This document shows, piece after piece, positions 51,265 through 59,946 of a stretch of DNA of 64,000 bases (position 1 is the first letter of the stretch; each line of letters starts with the position of its first letter). The translations under genes were made by a program, and so were the position numbers. Under the pieces are notes generated by a model. It had not been told where the DNA came from and did no database searches. It worked only from the letters and a program-made list of their open reading frames with translations. This DNA is from an uncultured Archangium sp. (GTDB lineage Bacteria > Myxococcota > Myxococcia > Myxococcales > Myxococcaceae). Location: the NCBI GenBank assembly GCA_903905455.1, contig CAIVGN010000129.1:1-64000 (forward strand). Reading direction: 5' to 3'.

Positions 51265-51915
51265 TTAGCGGACGATCTTGAAGTTGAAGGCGCCGGTCTT
51301 CATCGTGCCGTAGAGCCGCAGCCAGATGGGCAGCACCGACTCGGTGGCGCGCGCGGCGGTGATGTCGCCGACGTCGACGATCTCCTCGGGCTTCCACCCG
51401 AAGCTCTGCAGCAGGCCCTTCACCGTCTCCTTCGCCGCGGCGTCGTTGCCGGCCATGAAGGTGTGGTGCGACTCGGGCAGGAGCCGCGGGTTCACCATCA
51501 GCCCGCACCACATGGTGTTGAGCGCCTTGACCACGCGCGCCCTGGGGAACTCGCGCTGCAGCGCCTCGCCCAGCGAGTCGGTGTTCGAGAGGAACAGGCT
51601 CGGGGGCATGCCCTTCGAGAAGTCGAGCGGGTTGGACAGGTCGATAATCACCTTGCCCGCGGTGTGCTCGGCGCCGGCCATCTTGAAGGCCTCGATGGTG
51701 CCCGCGCCCAGGGTGGCGTTGATGACCAGCTCGCCGAACTTCGCAGCCTCGGCGAAGGCGCCGGTGCTCGCTTGGGGCCCCGACTTCTTCACCCACGCGA
51801 GCGCCTTCTCGTTGCTCGCGGTGCGGCTGCCCATCTTCACCTCGTGGCCGAGCTCGAGCAGCTTCGTGCCCAGGGTCTCACCCACGCTCCCGGTTCCAAA
51901 GACGCAGATCTTCAT
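51265..51915 (-). CDS. NAD(P)-binding oxidoreductase, F420-dependent NADP reductase-like fold
   Basis: A 216-residue Rossmann protein starting with VFGTGSVGETLGTKLLELGHEV and a phosphate-recognising loop MGSR, which suggests NADPH. The remainder (VIDLSNPLDFSKG, VVKALNTMWCGLM, FMAGNDAAAKETV) fits the F420-dependent NADP oxidoreductase/6-phosphogluconate-like family. Most relatives outside F420 producers use other substrates. It is divergent from a LysR regulator, with a perfect palindrome between them, so it is probably that regulator's target. Confidence 0.85.
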   Translation of the reverse strand: MKICVFGTGSVGETLGTKLLELGHEVKMGSRTASNEKALAWVKKSGPQASTGAFAEAAKFGELVINATLGAGTIEAFKMAGAEHTAGKVIIDLSNPLDFSKGMPPSLFLSNTDSLGEALQREFPRARVVKALNTMWCGLMVNPRLLPESHHTFMAGNDAAAKETVKGLLQSFGWKPEEIVDVGDITAARATESVLPIWLRLYGTMKTGAFNFKIVR

Positions 51916-51970
51916 GGGGCGGAGCGTAAGCCCTGGCGATGGCCACCAGAAGACGCCCTCTGGCCATAGG

Positions 51971-51993
51971 ACTCATTCCAGACTGGAATGAGT
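51971..51993. promoter_or_regulatory. perfect palindrome, candidate LysR operator
   Basis: ACTCATTCCA and TGGAATGAGT are exact 10-base inverted repeats around GAC. The core contains a T-N11-A LysR-type box. It ends two bases before the LysR ATG and sits in the divergent spacer, so binding could both repress the regulator and control the reductase gene. Confidence 0.75.
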
Positions 51994-51995
51994 GG

Positions 51996-52886
51996 ATGGA
52001 CCGACTGCAGCAGATGCGGGTGTACGCGCGGGTCGTGGAGCGGGGCAGCCTCTCGCGCGCCGCGCAGGATCTCGCCACCACCCAGCCCACGGTGAGCAAG
52101 GCGCTCTCGGAGCTCGAGCGCAGCCTCAAGGTGCAGCTCCTGATGCGCAGCACCCGCCGGGTGACGGTGACCGATGCGGGGCGGCGCTTCTACGCGCGCT
52201 GCCGCACCATGCTCGAGACCTGGGACGAGGCGGCCCGCGAGGTGGGCGAAGAAACCTCGCTGCGCGGCGTGCTGCGCGTCCACGGCCCGGTGGTGCTCGG
52301 GGAAATGTACCTGGGGCCCATCGCGGTCGACTTCCAGCGCAAGCACCCGCTGGTGCGCTGCGATCTCACCTTCCTCGACGGCTTCGTGGACCTGGTGGCC
52401 GAGCGCGCCGATCTCGCCGTGCGCCTGGGGACCATCAGCGATCCCTCGGTGGTGCGCCGCAAGCTGGGGATCATGCGCCGCCTGTTGGTGTGCTCGCCCG
52501 AGTACCTGCGCGGCAAGGGCGCGCCGAAGAAGCCGCAAGACCTCAAGACCTGGGACTGGGTGCGCTTCTCGGGCCTCGCGGGCGGCGACTCGCAACAGGT
52601 GGGCAAGGAGACCGTGGCCTTCACCCCGACCTTCGTGGCCAACAACGCGGTGGTGCTCAAGGACGCGCTGCTCAAGGGCCTGGGGGTGGGCATCGTCACC
52701 GAGTGGCTGGTGACCAGGGAGCTCAAGACCGGGCGACTGGTGGAGGTGTTGCCCCGGCACCCGGTGGCGAACCTCGAGACCAGCGTGGTGTTCCCCTCGC
52801 CGCGCTTCGTGCCGCTCCGGGTGCGCGCCTTCGTCGAGGCCATGGAGAAGGGCCTCAAGACCGCGATGATCGCCCCTCAGCCCTGA
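51996..52886 (+). CDS. LysR-family transcriptional regulator
   Basis: A 296-residue LysR regulator. The winged HTH (1-60) reads VYARVVERGSLSRAAQDLATTQPTVSKALSELERSLKVQLLMRSTR, and the effector-binding domain covers about 90-290. The ATG at 51996 matches family N-termini; an in-frame ATG at 51939 would place the palindrome inside the coding region and is less likely. No Shine-Dalgarno sequence precedes it. The 3' end overlaps the convergent Rieske gene by 10 bases. Confidence 0.93.
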   Translation: MDRLQQMRVYARVVERGSLSRAAQDLATTQPTVSKALSELERSLKVQLLMRSTRRVTVTDAGRRFYARCRTMLETWDEAAREVGEETSLRGVLRVHGPVVLGEMYLGPIAVDFQRKHPLVRCDLTFLDGFVDLVAERADLAVRLGTISDPSVVRRKLGIMRRLLVCSPEYLRGKGAPKKPQDLKTWDWVRFSGLAGGDSQQVGKETVAFTPTFVANNAVVLKDALLKGLGVGIVTEWLVTRELKTGRLVEVLPRHPVANLETSVVFPSPRFVPLRVRAFVEAMEKGLKTAMIAPQP

Positions 52887-53188
52887 GGCTTGCGCCGGGC
52901 GAAGATGCGACCGTCCTCTTCCTTCACCTCGAAGCACTCCACCTTCGCGCCCTGGGGAAAGAAGGCCTTGCCGTCGCGCAAATCGAAGCTCCACGCGTGG
53001 AGCGGGCAGTACAGGTGGTAGCCCTGCAGGTCGCCGCGGCCCAGCTCCCCGTTGCGGTGCGGGCACACGTTGTCGATGGCGTAGACCACCCCGTGGACGC
53101 GGGCGAGGGCCAGGTCGCGGCCCTCTGCGTGCACCACGGTGCGCTCCCCTTCCTTCAGCTCCGACGAGGCGAGCAGCGGGACGAACAT
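52877..53188 (-). CDS. Rieske-type [2Fe-2S] ferredoxin
   Basis: A 103-residue single-domain Rieske protein. The cluster motifs CPHRNGEL (about 43-50) and CPLHAWSFDLRDG (about 61-73) give Cys-x-His and Cys-x2-His. Small Rieske ferredoxins feed oxygenases or act as NirD-like subunits. No oxygenase is nearby. The ATG shares one base with the stop of the ThDP enzyme gene, so these two are strongly coupled. Confidence 0.9.
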   Translation of the reverse strand: MFVPLLASSELKEGERTVVHAEGRDLALARVHGVVYAIDNVCPHRNGELGRGDLQGYHLYCPLHAWSFDLRDGKAFFPQGAKVECFEVKEEDGRIFARRKPQG

Positions 53189-54834
53189 CAGACCGCGTAG
53201 CCCATGGCGCCTGACTTCTCGGGGGCCTGCGGGTCGATCATCACGTTGACGCAGGCCACCGTGTTCGACTTGACGGCGCGCTCCAGGGCCCCGCGGATCT
53301 CGGAGGGCTCGGTCACCAGCTCCCCCCACCCGCCCATGGCCTTGACGATCTCGTCGTAGCGGGTCGGCGCGAGCAGCGTGGCCGGCGACTTGTCTTCGCC
53401 AAACATCTGCACCTGGGGCACGCGGATCTGGCCCCACGCCGCGTCGTTGCCCACGACGATCACCATCGGCAGCTTGAACCGGATGGCCGTCTCGAAGTCG
53501 AAGCCGTTGAACCCGAACGAGCCGTCACCCTGGATCACCCAGATGGTGCGCTCGGGGAACAGCGACTTGGCAGCCAGGGCGAAGGGCGCGCCCACGCCCA
53601 GGCAGCCCAGCGCCCCGGGGTCGAGCCAGCGGCCCGGGTTCTTCACCTCGAGCACCTTGGCGGTCATGGCCACGTAGTTGCCGCCGTCGCAGATGAACAT
53701 CGGGTCGCCGCTCGAGTTGGCGACGTCGTTGATCTCCTTCGCCAGCCGGTAGTGGTGAATGGGCTTGTCGTCGGTGAACCACTTGGCGATGCCGGCGACC
53801 TTCTTCTTCTCCGCCTCCTTGAGCGAGGCGAGGTGGGCCGAGCGATCGGCCTTCGGCACGGCGGCGGTGAGCTGGGTGAGCGCCAGCGCCACGTCGGCGA
53901 CGATGCCCACCTCCACGGCGCGGTTGCGGCCCACCTCGGTGGGGTCGATGTCGATCTGGATGATCTTCGAGTCGGCGCTGAACGTCGGCTCGCCGCCGTA
54001 GTTGAGGCGGAAGTCGAAGGGCGTGCCCACCACCAGCACCACGTCGGCGCCGGTGAGCGCGTCCTTGCGGGTGTGCTGGAAGAACGAGGGGTGATCCGAG
54101 GGGAGGCACCCGCGGCCCGCGCCGTTGAGGAACACCGGCACGCCGGTCTTGTCGCAGAAGGCCTTGAGCGCCTCGGTGGCGTTGTCCCAGTAGATCGACC
54201 CGCCGGCGATCATCGCGGGCTTCTTCGCGTTGGCCAGCAGCGCGGCGGCCTGCTCGATCTTCCTCGGGTCGGGCGCGATGCGCGCGTCGGTGCGGTACTG
54301 CACCACCGGCGCCAGCACCTCCTCGTCGGCGAAGTCACACAGCACGTCCCAGGCCAGTTCGAGGAACACGGGGCCGGGCCGGCCGGTGAGCATCGTGCGG
54401 AAGGCCTTGGCGAAGTACGAGGGAATGAGGTCGGGCCTGGGCACCCGGTCGCTCCACTTGGTGATGCGCTGGAAGAGCTCGATCTGCGGGATCTCCTGCA
54501 GCGAGCCGCGGCTCTGGTTCGAGATCGGCGCGGCGCCCCCCAGGAGCAGCATGGGCGAGTTGGCGAGGAAGGCGTTGGCCACGCCGGTCAGCGCGTCGGT
54601 CACGCCGGGGCCCGCGGTGACCACGGCCACCCCGACGCCGCGGGTGAGGCGGGCGTAGGCGTCGGCGGCGTGGGCGGCGGCCTGCTCGTGGCGGGTGTCG
54701 ATGATCTTGATCCCCTCCTCCACGCAGCCTGCGTAGATGGGCGCGATGTGGAGCCCGGAGAGCGTGAAGAGGTGCTTCACGTTTTCCTTCTTGAGCATCT
54801 TCGCGACGAGCTGACCGCCAGTGAGCATTGCCAT
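53188..54834 (-). CDS. thiamine-diphosphate-dependent enzyme of the acetolactate synthase/2-hydroxyacyl-CoA lyase family
   Basis: A 548-residue ThDP enzyme. The N-terminal PYR domain holds the catalytic Glu in DTRHEQAAAHAADAYARLT and the VVTAGPGVTDAL loop. The middle domain covers about 195-325. The C-terminal PP domain has the ThDP-Mg motif GDGSFGFNGFDFETAIRFKLPMVIVVGNDAAW. Relatives include acetolactate synthase, oxalyl-CoA decarboxylase and HACL. The exact reaction is unresolved. The ATG at 54834 begins at MAMLTGGQLVAKMLK, and the longer frame to 55140 is spurious. Confidence 0.88.
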   Translation of the reverse strand: MAMLTGGQLVAKMLKKENVKHLFTLSGLHIAPIYAGCVEEGIKIIDTRHEQAAAHAADAYARLTRGVGVAVVTAGPGVTDALTGVANAFLANSPMLLLGGAAPISNQSRGSLQEIPQIELFQRITKWSDRVPRPDLIPSYFAKAFRTMLTGRPGPVFLELAWDVLCDFADEEVLAPVVQYRTDARIAPDPRKIEQAAALLANAKKPAMIAGGSIYWDNATEALKAFCDKTGVPVFLNGAGRGCLPSDHPSFFQHTRKDALTGADVVLVVGTPFDFRLNYGGEPTFSADSKIIQIDIDPTEVGRNRAVEVGIVADVALALTQLTAAVPKADRSAHLASLKEAEKKKVAGIAKWFTDDKPIHHYRLAKEINDVANSSGDPMFICDGGNYVAMTAKVLEVKNPGRWLDPGALGCLGVGAPFALAAKSLFPERTIWVIQGDGSFGFNGFDFETAIRFKLPMVIVVGNDAAWGQIRVPQVQMFGEDKSPATLLAPTRYDEIVKAMGGWGELVTEPSEIRGALERAVKSNTVACVNVMIDPQAPEKSGAMGYAV

Positions 54835-54928
54835 GGTGGCGAGACCGAAGACCACTCGGCGGGGCGATGCAACGAGCAGATCGAGAAACGAGGCGCCCCC
54901 CCGGGGTGCGTCGCTGTAGAGAGGCTTC

Positions 54929-55714
54929 ATGAAGAAAGCAGTCGCAGTCGAGGTGATCGCGTCTGAGCACGGGCTCGTGGTGATCGGCGGCCGGGGGCCG
55001 GGCACGCGGGTGTGGTTCCGCCCCGCGAACAAGGCGCGCCTCTCGGAGCGGCTGACCGAGTTCAACATGCCCTTCGAGGCCCCGCGCGGGGTGCCGGCGG
55101 CGCTGCTGCCCTCGGGCAAGCTGCTGGTGGTCGGCCGCAACTCCGAGTCGTTGACGGTGGAGGTCGATCGTTCGCCGCAGCCTGGCCCGCGCGTCGGCCC
55201 GGTGGAGATCGAGGGGCTCTCGCCCGACGGCGTGGCCTTCGGGCGCGGGCCCCAGTTCTTCCGCTACGTCGAGGGGTCCTGGCGCGCGGAGGGCCCGGCA
55301 GCCGGCCCCGAGCCGCGCCCCGTGCGGGCGGCCGACGGCGGCCTCGCGATCGGCGCCGACGGCGACGCCTGGCTGGCGCCCACGTGGAAGAAGGTTCCCT
55401 TGAAGACCAAGGCGAAGCTCAACTGCATCGCCGGCGCGTGGATCGGTGGCGCCGGGGTGGCCCTCGAGCGCAAGGGCAAGCTCTTCAAGCTCCACCAGAT
55501 CGGCAACGAGGTCACCGCGATCTGCGCCTGGAAGAAGGGCGCGTTGCTCGTGGTCGGGGGGTTGCTCTTCGACCTTTCGGGCAAGCCGGTGAAGGCGCCC
55601 CCCAACCTCACCTCGATCAGTTCGTGGAACGACGAGCTGTGGTGCGTGAGCCGGGGCGGGCTGTACTCGAGCACCGACGCGCGCGCCTGGCGTCGAAAGG
55701 CGTTGCCGAAATGA
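54929..55714 (+). CDS. uncharacterised protein, beta-propeller-like
   Basis: A 261-residue protein without signal peptide or membrane helix. The chain repeats short blocks ending in hydrophobic-Gly turns (LLVVGRNSESL, LAIGADGDAWLA, LLVVGGLLFDLSG, WCVSRGGLYSSTD), as in WD40 or YVTN-like propellers. No catalytic motif was found. The ATG at 54929 has AGAGAGG just upstream. It is 25 bases before the next gene and may be co-transcribed with it. Confidence 0.72.
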   Translation: MKKAVAVEVIASEHGLVVIGGRGPGTRVWFRPANKARLSERLTEFNMPFEAPRGVPAALLPSGKLLVVGRNSESLTVEVDRSPQPGPRVGPVEIEGLSPDGVAFGRGPQFFRYVEGSWRAEGPAAGPEPRPVRAADGGLAIGADGDAWLAPTWKKVPLKTKAKLNCIAGAWIGGAGVALERKGKLFKLHQIGNEVTAICAWKKGALLVVGGLLFDLSGKPVKAPPNLTSISSWNDELWCVSRGGLYSSTDARAWRRKALPK

Positions 55715-55739
55715 GCCGGGGCGGTGACAACTCCCGCCC

Positions 55740-57215
55740 ATGAGCCTGACTGAAAAAGAACGAGCGGACCTGGTTCACGCGCTGACGTGGGACGCGAAGC
55801 GCTTCGGCCAGGAGCTCGCCGACACCGCCTACGCCCGCGGCCTGGCCGTCACCAACAAGGACGACGGCACCACCAAGCCCATCCCCATCACCGCGACGCC
55901 GGTGATCGTCGACGCCGAGGAACTCCAGCGCCGGCAGCAGCTGGCGGCCCGCCTCGCCTCGGCGACCCTCAAGATGTCGCGGGCGGTGCTCGCCAACCCC
56001 GATCGCCAGGAGATCGTGCTCGGGGGCCTCTCGCCCCTCGAGCGGGAGCTCGCCGCGGCCACGTTCTCGCGGCTCGAGACCCTGGTGACCACGCGCGTCG
56101 ACTTCTTCGTGGGCGACGTGGTCAGCGCCCTCGAGGTCAACGCCACCATCCCCGCCATGCAGGGCTACTCGGACATCGCGGCCAACACCTTCCTCGAGGT
56201 GGTCGGCCGCACCTGGGGCGCGAAGGATCACGTCATCGCCGCCTGGCAGGCGAAGAACGGCAGCAACGCGCTGGCGCTCTACCGCGCGCTGCTCCAGGGC
56301 TACGCGCAGGTGAGGCCCGGCAAGACGCCCGAGCGCATCGCGCTGCTCTCGCGGCGCAACGACGCGCAGCTCACCGAGCAGAACTACCTCTGCGAGCGCT
56401 TCCGCGAGTGGGGCGCCGACGCCGACATCGTGCACCCCGATCAGCTCTCGGGCACCGACGCGGTGATGGCCCACGGAAAGAAGTACGACCTGGTCTACCG
56501 CCACGTCTTCGTGCGCCGCCTCGAGGAGCCGGGCCTGGAGGGCGCGGCCTACGTGAAGGCGCTGCTCGCCGAGCCCAACGGCACCCGGGCGGTGGTGCTC
56601 AACCCGCCGGCCTCGCAGGTCGAGGTGAAGGCCGTCTTCGCGCTGCTCTCGCAGGCCCTCGACGACTCGCGGCTCGCCCAGGAAGCGCGCCTGAGCGACG
56701 TGGAGCTCGAGGCGATCAAGGAGAGCGTGCCGTGGACGCGGCACTTCCGCGGGGAGGCGCTGGCCGCGGAGGTCGCGGCGAACCCCGACAAGTACGTGCT
56801 CAAGCGCAGCTGGGACTACGGCGGCCGAGCGGTCTTCGTCGGCCGCACCCGCGGCGAGCCGGGCTTCACGGAGCGGGTGAAGACCGCCTACGGCGAGGCG
56901 CTCGACTGGGCAGGCCTGTGCGCCCGGGCGGTGGTCGACCCGGTCGGTGGCGGCTTCGTGGTGCAGCAGGTGATCGACATCCAGCCCGAGGCGCACCTGC
57001 TGTGCAGCGGCCCGGCCCAGATTCCCACCGAGCTGTATGTCGATTTCTCGACCTACGCGTCCGTGGGGCTCGGTGACCAACCCAGATGGGGGGGCGTGTG
57101 CCGCGGTTCGATCTCGCACATCGTGAACATCGTGGGCGGGGGCGGTGTTCTCCCGTTGATCACCACCGAGGTCGCGCGCAGCCTGCTCATGGCGTACCGC
57201 GCCTGGGGTCAGTAG
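55740..57215 (+). CDS. uncharacterised protein, possibly ATP-grasp fold
   Basis: A 491-residue soluble protein. The C-terminal half contains NPDKYVLKRSWDYGGRAVFVG and a later DPVGGGFVVQQVID and ISHIVNIVGGGGV, suggestive of the nucleotide-binding lobes of an ATP-grasp ligase. The N-terminal half is helical (NATIPAMQGYSDIAANTFLEVVG). This arrangement recalls circularly permuted ATP-grasp proteins and glutathionylspermidine synthase-like enzymes, but the match is only by pattern. Substrates are unknown. Confidence 0.7.
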   Translation: MSLTEKERADLVHALTWDAKRFGQELADTAYARGLAVTNKDDGTTKPIPITATPVIVDAEELQRRQQLAARLASATLKMSRAVLANPDRQEIVLGGLSPLERELAAATFSRLETLVTTRVDFFVGDVVSALEVNATIPAMQGYSDIAANTFLEVVGRTWGAKDHVIAAWQAKNGSNALALYRALLQGYAQVRPGKTPERIALLSRRNDAQLTEQNYLCERFREWGADADIVHPDQLSGTDAVMAHGKKYDLVYRHVFVRRLEEPGLEGAAYVKALLAEPNGTRAVVLNPPASQVEVKAVFALLSQALDDSRLAQEARLSDVELEAIKESVPWTRHFRGEALAAEVAANPDKYVLKRSWDYGGRAVFVGRTRGEPGFTERVKTAYGEALDWAGLCARAVVDPVGGGFVVQQVIDIQPEAHLLCSGPAQIPTELYVDFSTYASVGLGDQPRWGGVCRGSISHIVNIVGGGGVLPLITTEVARSLLMAYRAWGQ

Positions 57216-57252
57216 ATGGAGCCGTCACCTCTTCTCGAAGGAGCCCTCGCAC

Positions 57253-57957
57253 ATGCGTAACCCCAACCCCGGCTACTCGTATTCGCCCTCTGCCAACGAC
57301 GTGCTCGCGGAAGAGTCGTCGCGGGCCTTCATGCAGCGCGTCTACTGGTGGATGTCGGTCGGCCTGGCCCTCACCGGCGGCATCGCCTTCACCGTGGCCT
57401 CGAGCCAGCAGCTGACCGCGCTGGTGCTGCCCTTCTTCTTCCCCCTGCTCATCGCCGAGCTGGCGGTGGTCTTCCTCTTCTCGTTCGTGCAGTCGAAGGT
57501 CAGCGGGGCCGTCGCGGCGGGCATGTTCCTGCTCTACGCGGTGCTCAGCGGGCTCACGTTCTCCACCATCTTTCTGCAGTACCAGCTGGGCAGCATCGGC
57601 ACCGCCTTCGCCATCTCGGCGGGCACCTTCGGCGCCATGAGCCTCTACGGCACGGTCACCAAGAAGGACCTCAGCGGCTGGGGCTCGTTCCTGATGATGG
57701 GCCTCGTGGGCATCATCATCGCGGGCATCGTGAACATCTTCGTGCAGTCGGACATGCTGGGCTTCGTCAAGAGCTGCGCGGCCGTGCTGATCTTCGCGGG
57801 CCTGACGGCCTACGACACGCAGAAGCTCCGCCAGTTCCACGCGCAGAGCGGGTTCTCGTCGGCCATGTCGCTGTCGATCTCCGGCGCGCTGATGCTGTAC
57901 CTCGACTTCGTCAACCTGTTCCTCAACATCCTCCGGTTGCTGGGTCGCCGCCGTTAA
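57253..57957 (+). CDS. Bax inhibitor-1 (YccA/YbhL) family membrane protein
   Basis: A 234-residue membrane protein with seven predicted helices. It begins with a short soluble lead and FMQRVYWWMSVGLALTGGIAF. The family-specific acidic pairs include AYDTQKLRQ near residue 195, part of a proposed pH-sensitive calcium leak channel. GAAGGAG upstream supports the ATG at 57253. The function in bacteria is not firmly known. Confidence 0.9.
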   Translation: MRNPNPGYSYSPSANDVLAEESSRAFMQRVYWWMSVGLALTGGIAFTVASSQQLTALVLPFFFPLLIAELAVVFLFSFVQSKVSGAVAAGMFLLYAVLSGLTFSTIFLQYQLGSIGTAFAISAGTFGAMSLYGTVTKKDLSGWGSFLMMGLVGIIIAGIVNIFVQSDMLGFVKSCAAVLIFAGLTAYDTQKLRQFHAQSGFSSAMSLSISGALMLYLDFVNLFLNILRLLGRRR

Positions 57958-58001
57958 TCAGTGACTGATCCGCGGCCCGGGGTGTGGTCGGCTCCCGGGC
58001 C

Positions 58002-59231
58002 GTGGAAAAACAACAGAAGACCGTGCTGGGTGTCGTGCTGCTGCTCCTGTTCGGGGCGCTCGCGTGTTGTGGCCTGACCGTGGCGATCTTCGCCTGGTCG
58101 GGCTACCAGGACGCCCTGAAGGACGCCGAGGCGGCGCTGGCCCGGCCCGATGCCGGTTTGGAAGCCGACGAAGCCGCCGACCCCACCCCGCCCGAAGCCA
58201 CGGACGACGCGCCGGTCGCCGACGCCCCCACCGAGGCCGACGTGCCCGAAGCCCCGGAGGAGCCCGTGCTCCCCGAGCTGCCGGCCACCTGGGCCGAGGC
58301 GAAGGGGAAGGTGCTGGTCACCGTGCGCGAGCGGATCTTCGTCGAGCTCCTGGAGATCCGCGGGGGGAAGACGCCCCTGCTGCAGCGGCCCCTGGCCGAC
58401 GACCTGGTGGAGCTGGCGGTCTTCGACGGCCCCGAGGCGATGCAGTTCCTGAGCACCGAGCAGGTCGGCGCCTGGGGGCAGGAACCGGAGGCCGTCTTCG
58501 AGCACGGCCGCAAGCAGCTCGCCGCGCGCAGCAAGAAGGCCTTCGTCACCCGCGCGCCGGGTGTCTACGAGTCGGCCTGGGCCGACAACTACGACCTGGG
58601 GCGGATCGTGCTCTTCGACCTGGTGCGCAAGCTCAAGGTGAAGGGAGACCCGGTCCTCTTCATCCCCCAGCGGGACCACCTGATCATCACCGGCGCAGAG
58701 GACGAGAAGGGATTGGAGGTCGCCGGCGAGCTGGTCGACGAGCGCCTGCGCCTCGACAAGCCCCTGAGCGGCCGTGGCTGGCAGCTGACCGCCTCGGGCC
58801 TCGAGCCCTGGACCCCCGAGCCCGACACCCTCCTGGCCACCCTGCGCCTCGAGGCCCTGGCCCAGGACGCCAACGAGCAGAAGAAGGCCCTCGACGAGAA
58901 GTTCACCCAGGCCGGCGCCGACATCTTCGTGGGCACCACCCTCTTCGTGGAGGACGACGAGGGCCTCAAGCACACCTACGCGGTGTGGACCAAGGGGGCC
59001 GTGACCCTCATGCCCCGGGCCGAGTTCGTGGCCTTCGTCGACGTCGACATGCCCGAGGCCGACCGGGTGGTGGCCGCGGCCCCGTGGGAAGACGTCGAAA
59101 AGCGCGTGGGCGGCAAGATGAAGCGCGAGGCGGAGCTGTGGCCGGTGCGCTACCGGATCTCCAGCTTCCCCGACAAGAAGACGCTGGGCGCCATCGGCAC
59201 GCACCCCTTCTTCCTGCGCAACAAGCAGTAG
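58002..59231 (+). CDS. uncharacterised membrane-anchored protein
   Basis: A 409-residue protein. One membrane helix (about 6-28, VLGVVLLLLFGALACCGLTVAIF), then an acidic Pro/Asp/Glu-rich linker (about 45-92) and a soluble domain (about 95-409). The soluble domain faintly resembles DUF1444/YtpQ (VRERIFVELLEIRG, VLFIPQRDHLIITGAED), but I would not name it on that basis. GTG 58002 starts at the basic residues before the helix. A GTG at 57984 is an alternative. Confidence 0.75.
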   Translation: MEKQQKTVLGVVLLLLFGALACCGLTVAIFAWSGYQDALKDAEAALARPDAGLEADEAADPTPPEATDDAPVADAPTEADVPEAPEEPVLPELPATWAEAKGKVLVTVRERIFVELLEIRGGKTPLLQRPLADDLVELAVFDGPEAMQFLSTEQVGAWGQEPEAVFEHGRKQLAARSKKAFVTRAPGVYESAWADNYDLGRIVLFDLVRKLKVKGDPVLFIPQRDHLIITGAEDEKGLEVAGELVDERLRLDKPLSGRGWQLTASGLEPWTPEPDTLLATLRLEALAQDANEQKKALDEKFTQAGADIFVGTTLFVEDDEGLKHTYAVWTKGAVTLMPRAEFVAFVDVDMPEADRVVAAAPWEDVEKRVGGKMKREAELWPVRYRISSFPDKKTLGAIGTHPFFLRNKQ

Positions 59232-59234
59232 CCC

Positions 59235-59576
59235 TCAGGGCTTCTTGTTGGCCCGCTCGATGGGGAGCTTCATCACCAGGCGCTCCACCGGCTGACCGCC
59301 GACGAGGTGCGAGGTGACGATCTCCTTCACGTCGGCCTCGGTCACCGGGCCGTACCAGACGTTGTCCGGGTACACGGCCACGGCGATGCCCCGCTCGCAG
59401 GCGTCGAGGCAGCCGGAGCCGTTGGCGCGCACGCCCTTGACCCCCTGGGCGTCGAGCTCCTTCTTGAAGGCCAGGCGCAGCTCGTCGCCGCCCTTCGAGG
59501 CACAGCACCCGCGGGGCACCCCGTCAGGGCGGCGATTGGTGCAGATGAAGAGGTGTCGCGTGTACGGAGGTGGCAT
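59235..59576 (-). CDS. thioredoxin-like [2Fe-2S] ferredoxin
   Basis: A 113-residue Shethna-type ferredoxin. Candidate ligands are Cys12 (FICTNRRPDG), Cys24 or 25 (PRGCCASKGG), and Cys55 and Cys59 (SGCLDACERG). The remaining VAVYPDNVWYGPVTEADVKEIVTSHL matches the C-terminal part of this family. Such proteins donate electrons in many redox systems. It converges on the previous gene with 3 bases between stops and diverges from nrdJ. Confidence 0.9.
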   Translation of the reverse strand: MPPPYTRHLFICTNRRPDGVPRGCCASKGGDELRLAFKKELDAQGVKGVRANGSGCLDACERGIAVAVYPDNVWYGPVTEADVKEIVTSHLVGGQPVERLVMKLPIERANKKP

Positions 59577-59914
59577 CCGTCAGTCAGATAGCACGCTCGT
59601 TCGATCGTCGCGGTTTTGCCAACGCCCCTCAGAAGCCAGTGCTGACGGTGTGGGCCCGCGCAAAACGGTTCGCCCCCCCGATTTCCCTGCGGGCCCCTCA
59701 GTACGTAGGGGGAAAGCTGATCACCTGCAGACACGTACTTTCAGCAAAGTCGGCTTCGCAGGCGGGGGGCGTTTATGAAAAGTCATGTCGGGCGCTGGGC
59801 GATGAAATCAGGCTGACTGATGCCTGGAATGTCGCACCTGCCCGGTCCGCCGCGCGCCAAGGCCGATTTCCCGGCCTCGGGGGCGATTCAGGCCTGTAGC
59901 ACTCTGGGCGGGAG

Positions 59915-59930
59915 GCCCTAAGTGTTGGGT
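59915..59930 (+). promoter_or_regulatory. weak NrdR-box-like site (distal)
   Basis: GCCCTAAGTGTTGGGT matches 10 of 16 positions of the consensus acaCwAtATaTwGtgt. It starts exactly 32 bases before the stronger box, about three helical turns, a known spacing for NrdR box pairs. Confidence 0.5.
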
Positions 59931-59946
59931 ATCGGAAGAAAAATTG

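Noticed and set aside
53191-55140. ThDP enzyme start at 55140
   Set aside because: The extra 102 residues run antisense through the start of the plus-strand gene at 54929 and lack family similarity.
59577-59946. Cobalamin riboswitch upstream of the B12-dependent reductase gene
   Set aside because: Neither the GCCACTG core nor a B12 box was found on either strand. Short repeats there do not form the known architecture.
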